In this document: piece by piece, positions 62,201 through 64,000 of the stretch
How positions within the stretch are numbered: position 1 is the first letter of the stretch
Layout: the number at the start of each line of letters is the position of its first letter
Source: Burkholderiaceae bacterium
GTDB taxonomy: Bacteria > Pseudomonadota > Gammaproteobacteria > Burkholderiales > Burkholderiaceae_C
Direction: 5' to 3'
Assembly (NCBI GenBank): GCA_017992055.1
Contig: JAGOPK010000003.1
Span: forward strand, 372,001-436,000
Length of the DNA: 64,000 nt
Made by a program: the position numbers and the translations under genes
The notes under the pieces: generated by a model
What the model was told of the DNA's origin: nothing
What the model saw: the letters and a program-made list of their open reading frames with translations, nothing else
Database searches by the model: none

Positions 62201-62989
62201 GGCGCGCATCGTCGCCGGATCGACCTTCACGCCCAGCAGGCTGCTGCCGGCCACTTCCAGCGTGACGGCGTCGCCGGCGGCCAGCGCCACCGTGCCCAGC
62301 TGGGCGCTGACCACGCCCTCGTTGATGACCTCGGGCGCCAGCAGGGCCACATAACCGCCATCGGCAGCGTGCAGGCTGCCCTGGTTGAGGATGGAGCCCT
62401 TGGCCGAGCCACGCTTGAAGTCCAGCCGGCCGGCCATGAAGTCGGTCTCGGCCAGGTCCAGCGTGCTGGCCACCAGGCCGCCCACATCAACCCGCGAGCC
62501 CTGCCCGAAGACGATGCCATTGGGGTTGACCAGCAGCACCTGGCCGTTGGCCTGCAGCTTGCCGAAGATCGCCGACGGATCGGCGCCCAGCACGCGGTTG
62601 AGCAGCACCGATTGGGCATTGGGCTGCTGGATGTGGACCTGGGCCGCGCTGCCGATGTTGAAGCTCTGCCACTGGATGGCCGCCCTGGCGCTGGCCTGCT
62701 GGATGTCCATGCGGTTGCCCGACTGCTGCAGCTGGGCCTGGCCGGCCACCACGCTGCCGCCGCTGGGCAGGGCGCCGGCCGCAGGCGGATCGGCCGCCCA
62801 GGCGCTGCCTGTGGCCGCGCCGATCAACAGGCCCGAAGCCAGCAGCACGCGCGCCATGCCGGTGCCCCCTGCCGCCGCGGGATGGCCGCCACCCCGGGCC
62901 GACTCGGCCACCGGCACCATGGCCCCGGTGCGGGCATTGCGGACAAGGCGATAGACGCGGTTCAGCGAACCAGGGCCGGTGTTCTTCAA
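50273..62989 (-). CDS. TpsA-type giant exoprotein (filamentous haemagglutinin family, MBG/YDG repeats)
   Basis: A 4238-residue secreted adhesin-like protein. The N-terminal extended signal peptide (LNRVYRLVRNARTGAMVPVAE, near residues 9-29) precedes the hydrophobic signal core. The TPS haemagglutination-activity domain covers about residues 75-330 (NGQVLLVNPNGIVFGQGSRV). A region of about 15 NSLVGS-type repeats spans roughly residues 695-1940. Three YDG repeats lie near 2615-2905 and twelve identical-length MBG repeats at 2988-3971. A C-terminal Ig-like (He_PIG-type) segment (LPAWLKLDPVTGVLSGQP) ends the protein. The TTG start at 62989 is chosen because GGGAG lies upstream and no ATG precedes the extended signal. 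Its likely exporter is the TpsB protein encoded just upstream. The role is probably adhesion or biofilm formation. Confidence 0.9.
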   Translation of the reverse strand: MKNTGPGSLNRVYRLVRNARTGAMVPVAESARGGGHPAAAGGTGMARVLLASGLLIGAATGSAWAADPPAAGALPSGGSVVAGQAQLQQSGNRMDIQQASARAAIQWQSFNIGSAAQVHIQQPNAQSVLLNRVLGADPSAIFGKLQANGQVLLVNPNGIVFGQGSRVDVGGLVASTLDLAETDFMAGRLDFKRGSAKGSILNQGSLHAADGGYVALLAPEVINEGVVSAQLGTVALAAGDAVTLEVAGSSLLGVKVDPATMRALVENRQLVQAEGGQVILSAGAAQRLREQAVAGQAGANALVDDGGVLRLVAQTGQIQATGGAVAVDGSTVNLGGSTRAGRIAVQADHIGQGGTLDVGQTAATAGQILLAADSVVQTAQARLLADGHSGGSIRIEAGQRLYSSATLSAQGAQGQGGDIAVTADSLQLRAATLDASGASGGGRIRVGGGFQGGDSDLAHARELGVNGHTVLRADATRAGDGGQVVLWSDGSTVYGGQLSARGGVLGGNGGLAEVSGKIDLVFAGTADLAAPQGRAGSLLLDPRNILIDNAGNSLASLNLADPTPSASNGFGSTLKVLPNGNVIITAPDASTGGQAGTGAVYLFNSQTGALLSDLRGSQAGDHAGSAGVQVLANNNYLVLSPSYGTVSGVNTFSLGTNDAYTVASASAYAIQLNTSASAGAITWQSGSGSGALSIASGNSLLGSTANTDSVTRYSYSGNTINNLGSVSIAANDRLGNVTSYDAWGGVATQGTTTIHVLADGNVAVAAPNWFNGRGAVAWINGSTGALVNAAAGGEVSASTALVGSTGIRSQAPVDTDSNGKKVYVIGLDQALRYTYQDNGSNRRQAPPGAAGDSVGQSLTLLPDGGYAVVSPLWSNGGQSYAGAVTHAPSGGRAGSVATGNSVVGGSAYDFVGSGGVFTVGSSGGHYVIASPYWSDLGNAAVGLYLQNNPNGAVTWVDGGSGQVFGGGLGATVDGSNSLIGPAGAMTGARDTSTSSPETSRNDVSWPGVTSYASSTRLLASGGGGVTVLRNGNYLVVNQAWTGGRGAVSFADGGLGLAGTVSASNSLVGTTAADAVGTAVVELSGSNYLVLSPLADLGAVDGGAASWGSGSLGVQGALSTGNSLYGNHASDKLGSGGALPVGSLDGQGLRAHAIVLSPQWGNRSSSVSNVAYGAVTWIDGSNGHASGQSATGGLLSSSNSLVGSHAGDYVGSIHYGDHRSTTPKSDGSELQQILSGWNASLSSSVEVLANGDYVVRSPGWNAGRGAITWGDGNAGLSGAVSSSNSLVGSTADVISTSTVGASRAGMSFTDTTYHLTTTGDHLGLLGQALSNGNYLAISPYWNGGRGAVTWVGSGNRTGTVSSANSLVGSTPDTYADANHSAITATGDRLGTLPSTSWVVPVISEATVGGLNYTTSAFRPSAPYSFGSSGNITTLSWYSGGGSVVLGKSYSVTPPRNASLVEDWGYLSTGFQFNGYPIVKELGNGHVLLASPGWNDGSATLAGAITWINGSTGALVGGGLGGTVSAANSLVGSHSGDLLGFRLPVDGVAELSNGNFLLINPQWHEERGAVTWGSGTAGMAGTVSAANSLVGSTGSDPASLSLSTPNELYRIVGGAAVLNGDWIDRKSDLAGDRVGYGGVTALADGHAVVGSPLWSQSTAWTQTAAPSSLGAVTWINGSNGQLINGAAGGTVGAANSLVGGQAGDAVGYSPWIDPYSGQHYVASGVTALAGGRYAVASPWWSNGAVANVGAVSFASAGGLAGVVSSSNSLVGGTAGDHVGQSLSSYDPYTWAAKIDRGVMAVDSATGTNYVVRSVNWTNPYGTGDGNPGVGAGAVTWVDGSTGRAHGESGTGAVVSVANSLVGSASGDGVGGQSITLTREVNGQQQATGDLLFLSSLAYCEVPNAGAVTLLSGSHGAAGLVGWRNSLTGLASAADGLSTSGFDGAFYSTDLRATVLPTAVTAAEQVAWRPLVWVAPNNGANASRALALTVLADNAVTPTSSDQINGSGGNANWSGSQYVNDSSGLNAVGGNAGTGLLGFSANSGSDLVITPTALTALLNAGTSVTLQASNDITVLRDILVSAGGQGGNLTLEAGRSVHLRANITTDNGAFTAIANQSVANGVVDGDCSSCVSLISQAAGTSINAGSASVTLSLLDSSDKTSNAAGTLRLASVDGGNIYLTNAGLDGSGEGRGMRFNDGAVLGGSGTQRLELQLGGNSAAGGGLVLASDTQLRAADTLSVAPANTGDALRLGASSGTGLVLSSAEIGAVIQQSSGTATLQFGRTDQAGATVLSALDFSQAAMLRGAATLDADLRIAGGGGGISITGVLKSGAAADRQLELFTYDGTIALGASSVVTASTGNLRFSSFDGAVSQSSGSVLNASRVFFGGNGSATLTAGSNSIASLAGNFGSLDLKTSGSTVIGSDGLSADNQLVLQASGASADLTLDGVVSSSNGNLVLAAGRHFINNNPGDTGLVAGNGRYLVYSTNPADSTEAMSGYNRHYAQAYSAGSTPAYAGSGNWFLYSVAPTLTVSVGGGSTITYGASSSTPTVGVTGFLDGDTLANATTGSVNSSLSAYTPSSAGFIPAGSYTLTLNGQGTLASNLGYSISVVTGSSTLTVQPKPVNLSGLSASSKVYDGSTSTTVTGTASLQGGGANGSDGKVFDADSVTLAGVASGAFADRHAGTGKSVTLSGLTVGGPDGANYSISAGSVTADITPKALTLNGLSVAASKVYDGNTSASVLGTASLLTAQAVGSGSSSDGKPYSGDTVTLGGTATGSYDAATVAGASSVSFGGLSLGGAQAGNYTLSQGSQVATITPKALSVSGLTAQDKVYDGTSTAQFSGTAGLAGVVGSDSVTLTGTLAAQFADANAGSAKSISTSGLGLSGAAAGNYSLSALTAQAEIQRRSIDVTANNAAKTYGDPEPTLGFGIGGLGLVGADTAATVFSGALSTATGAAATAGSHAIQQGSLSLGNANYQLGSYTAGTLTVAKATLGVSADAKGKTYGDADPTLSYTVNAAQLKYADTAAVVSGVQLATASGAAATAGTHAINASGGTAANYELGYTAGTLTVAKATLGVTADAKSKTYGDADPTLSYTVNTAQLKYADTASVVSGVQLATATGAAATAGTHAISASGGLAANYELGYTAGTLTVAKATLGVTADAQSKTYGDADPTLSYTVNTAQLKYADTAAVVSGVQLSTATGAAATAGSHVIGASGGAAANYDLVLAGSTLTVAKATLGVSADAQSKTYGDADPTLSYSVNTAQLKYADTASVVSGVQLATATGAAATAGTHAISASGGLAANYELGYTAGTLTVAKAMLGVSADAKSKTYGDADPTLSYTVNTAQLKYADTASVVSGVQLATATGAAATAGAHAISASGGTAANYELGYTAGTLTVARASLEVTADAKSKTYGDADPTLSYTVNTAQLKYADTAAVVSGVQLATATGAAATAGSHAISASGGTSANYDLVLAGSNLSVAKAQLGVSADAKSKTYGDADPTLSYSVNAAQLKYADTAAVVSGVQLATASGAAATAGTHAINASGGTAANYELGHTAGTLTVAKATLGVTADAKSKTYGDADPTLSYTVNTAQLKYADTAAVVSGVQLATASGAAATAGTHAIFASGGTAANYELGYTAGTLAVAKATLGVTADAKSKTYGDADPTLSYTVNTAQLKYADTAAVVSGVQLSTVTGAAAAAGTHAISASGGMATNYELSLGNGTLTVAKAQLGLTADAKGKTYGDADPALSYSVNVAQLKYADTAAVVSGVQLSTVTGAAATAGTHAISASGGMAANYELSLGNGTLTVAKATLGVTADAKGKTYGDADPALSYTVNTAQLKYADTAAVVSGVQLSTVTGAAATAGTHAISASGGMAANYELGHTAGTLTVDKATLGVTADAKSKTYGDADPALSYTVNAAQLKYADTAAVVSGVQLATATGAAATAGVHAISAAGGIAANYRIVLADGSLSVAKAALTVTADDQSKTAGESDPLLTWRVDGTQLRHADTRDVISGLILSAPGGAGLPPGDYSIVPGSGVAANYELQYVQGRLVVKPSAGVKAENLSTQVGIAPATPQLPAPTTAGGGVTPGQPGTLAVLGGGMALPAGADPTPSAVPAAPAVPVTSTGATGAGAGVGGDSSRPESAARLASVMPLTRIALTPGLSLRLDTSVSFERPAQASVNYSARLADGRPLPAWLKLDPVTGVLSGQPPAGAPAVVDLVVTARADDGSAATTRVQLDPGR
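51077..54028 (-). repeat. Twelve in-frame 246-bp tandem MBG repeats
   Basis: The array is exactly 2952 bases, twelve units of 246 bases (82 residues each). Each unit carries TADAKSKTYGDADPTLSY, LKYADTAAVVSGVQL and AANYEL-type motifs. Units differ at few positions; the end segment alternates between GYTAGTLTVAKA, LAGSTLTVAKA and LGNGTLTVAKA. One divergent copy flanks each side: AAKTYGDPEP before the array and QSKTAGESDP after it. The high identity suggests recent expansion by recombination. Confidence 0.9.
54280..55145 (-). repeat. Three YDG-type repeats
   Basis: Three copies of about 290-300 bases each begin near KVYDG(S/N/T) motifs, whose coding positions are about 55091-55105, 54801-54815 and 54501-54515. 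Each unit contains SVTLxG and an NYxLS/NYSIS-type end. They lie between a first MBG-like domain and the twelve-copy array. Confidence 0.75.
57180..60910 (-). repeat. About fifteen NSLVGS/GAVTW-type repeats
   Basis: Variable-length units (about 180-400 bases) each contain a NSLVGS(x)xGDxVG segment, a LSNGNYLVxSPxW-type strand and a GAVTWxxGxxG strand. Counting NSLVG variants (including NSLLG, TALVG, NSVVG, NSLIG, NSLYG and NSLTG) gives 15 copies. The periodic strands suggest a beta-propeller or beta-solenoid. I do not recognise a named domain. Confidence 0.7.
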
Positions 62990-63116
62990 GGCAGGGACTC
63001 CCAGGGCATTTGGAGAATGGGGATCGGGCGGGGCAGGGGCCCATCGCGGTACGGCCTGGTCGCAATGGCTCGGGCGGGCGCGAGATCACGCGCCGCCTCT
63101 CCCGCATCGGCAAAGA

Positions 63117-64000
63117 TCAGAAGATCTTGAGCAAGGACAGATAGGTGCGCGGATTGCGGCGGGTGCCGTCGCTGTCGGCGCCGGTGGCCGGATTGCGCAC
63201 CGGGTTGTCGCCATGGCGCCAGGCCACGGCTGCGCGCAGCAGCAGCTGGTCGGCACGGCCCCAGCTCAGGCCCAGGCCGCTGCCGGTCAGGCTGAAGCGG
63301 TTGGGCTGCAGCGAGCCTGCGTTTTCGCTGTGGTCGCGCTGCAGCCTTGCACGCTCGTGATAGGCCGACAGCATCAGGCGGTCATTGAGCTCGTGGCGCC
63401 ATTCGGCGCTGAGCATCTGGCCGTGGTCACCACTGGGCTCCGAGCTGCTGTAGGCGCGCACGCCGGCCTGGCCGGTGGCGCCAAACTTCTCGGCCGAGTC
63501 GAGGTTGCGGCTGGCCCGCTGGCCGGTGTAGTTGAGGGCCAGCGTATCGGCCCGGCTGATGCGCTGCAGCCGCAGCAGGGACCAGCCGATCTTGTGGAAC
63601 GAGCCCTGGCGGCGCGGCCCGGCCTGGTCGGCGGCCAGATCGGAGGCCAGGGCCGACAGGTCCAGCCGGCCCTGGCTCAGCGTCAGGCTGAACTGGGTCA
63701 GGCCGCCGCCGTAGAAGCTGTCGCTGACATCGCCGCTGAAGGCCAGCGCCGTGACCTGCAAGCGCTTGTCGTTCAGCGCCACACCGGCCACGGCATTGTC
63801 GAAGTCCTTGCGCTCGTGGCCGAGCTGGACATTGAGGTTCAGGCCCGGGCTGCGCAGCACCGGATAGGCCAGGCTCAGGCCCAGCACCGCGGCCGAGCCG
63901 CTGTACTCGCTGGCCGCCAGCGTATAGCCATAGTCCAGCTGCGAGGCATTGACCGTGGCGCGCAGGCCGTCGTGGCCCAGCGGCAGGCCGTAGCTGGCGC
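63117..64000 (-). CDS. TpsB-type outer-membrane transporter (ShlB/FhaC/HecB family), C-terminal fragment
   Basis: The last 294 codons of a gene whose start lies beyond the right edge. The sequence alternates short amphipathic strands typical of a 16-strand barrel (LGLSLAYPVL, NVQLGHERKDFD, FHKIGWSLLRLQRI, ADTLALNYTGQ, MLSAEWRHELND). It ends in TYLSLLKIF, a terminal aromatic residue as in many Omp85-type barrels. The POTRA domains are not in the window. Located 127 bases upstream of the exoprotein gene on the same strand, it is the probable dedicated exporter. Confidence 0.85.
   Translation of the reverse strand, partial: ASYGLPLGHDGLRATVNASQLDYGYTLAASEYSGSAAVLGLSLAYPVLRSPGLNLNVQLGHERKDFDNAVAGVALNDKRLQVTALAFSGDVSDSFYGGGLTQFSLTLSQGRLDLSALASDLAADQAGPRRQGSFHKIGWSLLRLQRISRADTLALNYTGQRASRNLDSAEKFGATGQAGVRAYSSSEPSGDHGQMLSAEWRHELNDRLMLSAYHERARLQRDHSENAGSLQPNRFSLTGSGLGLSWGRADQLLLRAAVAWRHGDNPVRNPATGADSDGTRRNPRTYLSLLKIF

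Noticed and set aside
63077-63094. GGCGCG-AGATCA-CGCGCC stem between the transporter and exoprotein genes
   Set aside because: Only 6 bp, with no T-run on the transcribed strand; not convincing as a terminator, and frequent by chance at this GC content.

Overview
The window is GC-rich chromosomal DNA with dense, often overlapping genes (ATGA and TGATG junctions). It carries three Bug-type (TctC) solute receptors, a PEP-CTERM protein, many acyl-CoA enzymes and a two-partner secretion locus. This mix suggests a betaproteobacterium of the order Burkholderiales, probably a metabolically versatile Rubrivivax/Leptothrix-type environmental organism. The order-level call is inference from gene content; no rRNA or other phylogenetic marker is present. 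No tRNA, rRNA, CRISPR array or insertion sequence was seen, and no gene-free stretch exceeds 300 bases.

Region 1 (1-9233) is a catabolic operon: two acyl-CoA dehydrogenases, an NDP-forming acyl-CoA synthetase, an enoyl-CoA hydratase-like protein, a TetR regulator, a Baeyer-Villiger-type flavin monooxygenase and a DUF1254/DUF1214 protein. It is divergent from a truncated Bug receptor at the left edge. Two copies of a TetR-like operator lie in the 214-base divergent gap.

Region 2 (9249-24408) is a mixed block: a chemotaxis receptor, a PEP-CTERM protein, a Tat-exported metallophosphoesterase with a C-terminal LamG-like domain, a drug/metabolite transporter divergent from a LysR regulator, a hybrid sensor kinase followed by a MacA-MacB-outer-membrane-factor efflux system, and an endonuclease/exonuclease/phosphatase-family protein.

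Region 3 (24428-50270) is the most striking part: about 25 catabolic genes in two divergent operons separated by a 257-base regulatory gap full of TGGCAT half-sites. The leftward arm runs GntR regulator, RidA, LigJ-like amidohydrolase, Rieske oxygenase, Bug receptor, second Rieske oxygenase, ferredoxin reductase, enoyl-CoA hydratase, 3-hydroxyacyl-CoA dehydrogenase. The rightward arm runs acyl-CoA ligase, two acyl-CoA dehydrogenases, Bug receptor, thiolase plus DUF35 partner, CoA-transferase, LigB-like extradiol dioxygenase, three tandem RraA/HMG-aldolase paralogues, crotonase, GMC oxidoreductase, aldehyde dehydrogenase and two short-chain dehydrogenases. Together these could take up an aromatic acid, hydroxylate or demethylate the ring, cleave it by a protocatechuate-4,5/gallate-like meta route ending in hydratase and aldolase steps, and process side chains as CoA thioesters. 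The substrate cannot be read from sequence.

Region 4 (50273-64000) encodes a 4238-residue TpsA-type exoprotein (filamentous-haemagglutinin family) and, upstream on the same strand, the C-terminal part of its TpsB outer-membrane transporter, cut by the window edge. The exoprotein holds exactly twelve 246-bp in-frame tandem MBG repeats (51077-54028), three YDG repeats and about fifteen copies of a looser NSLVGS-type repeat.
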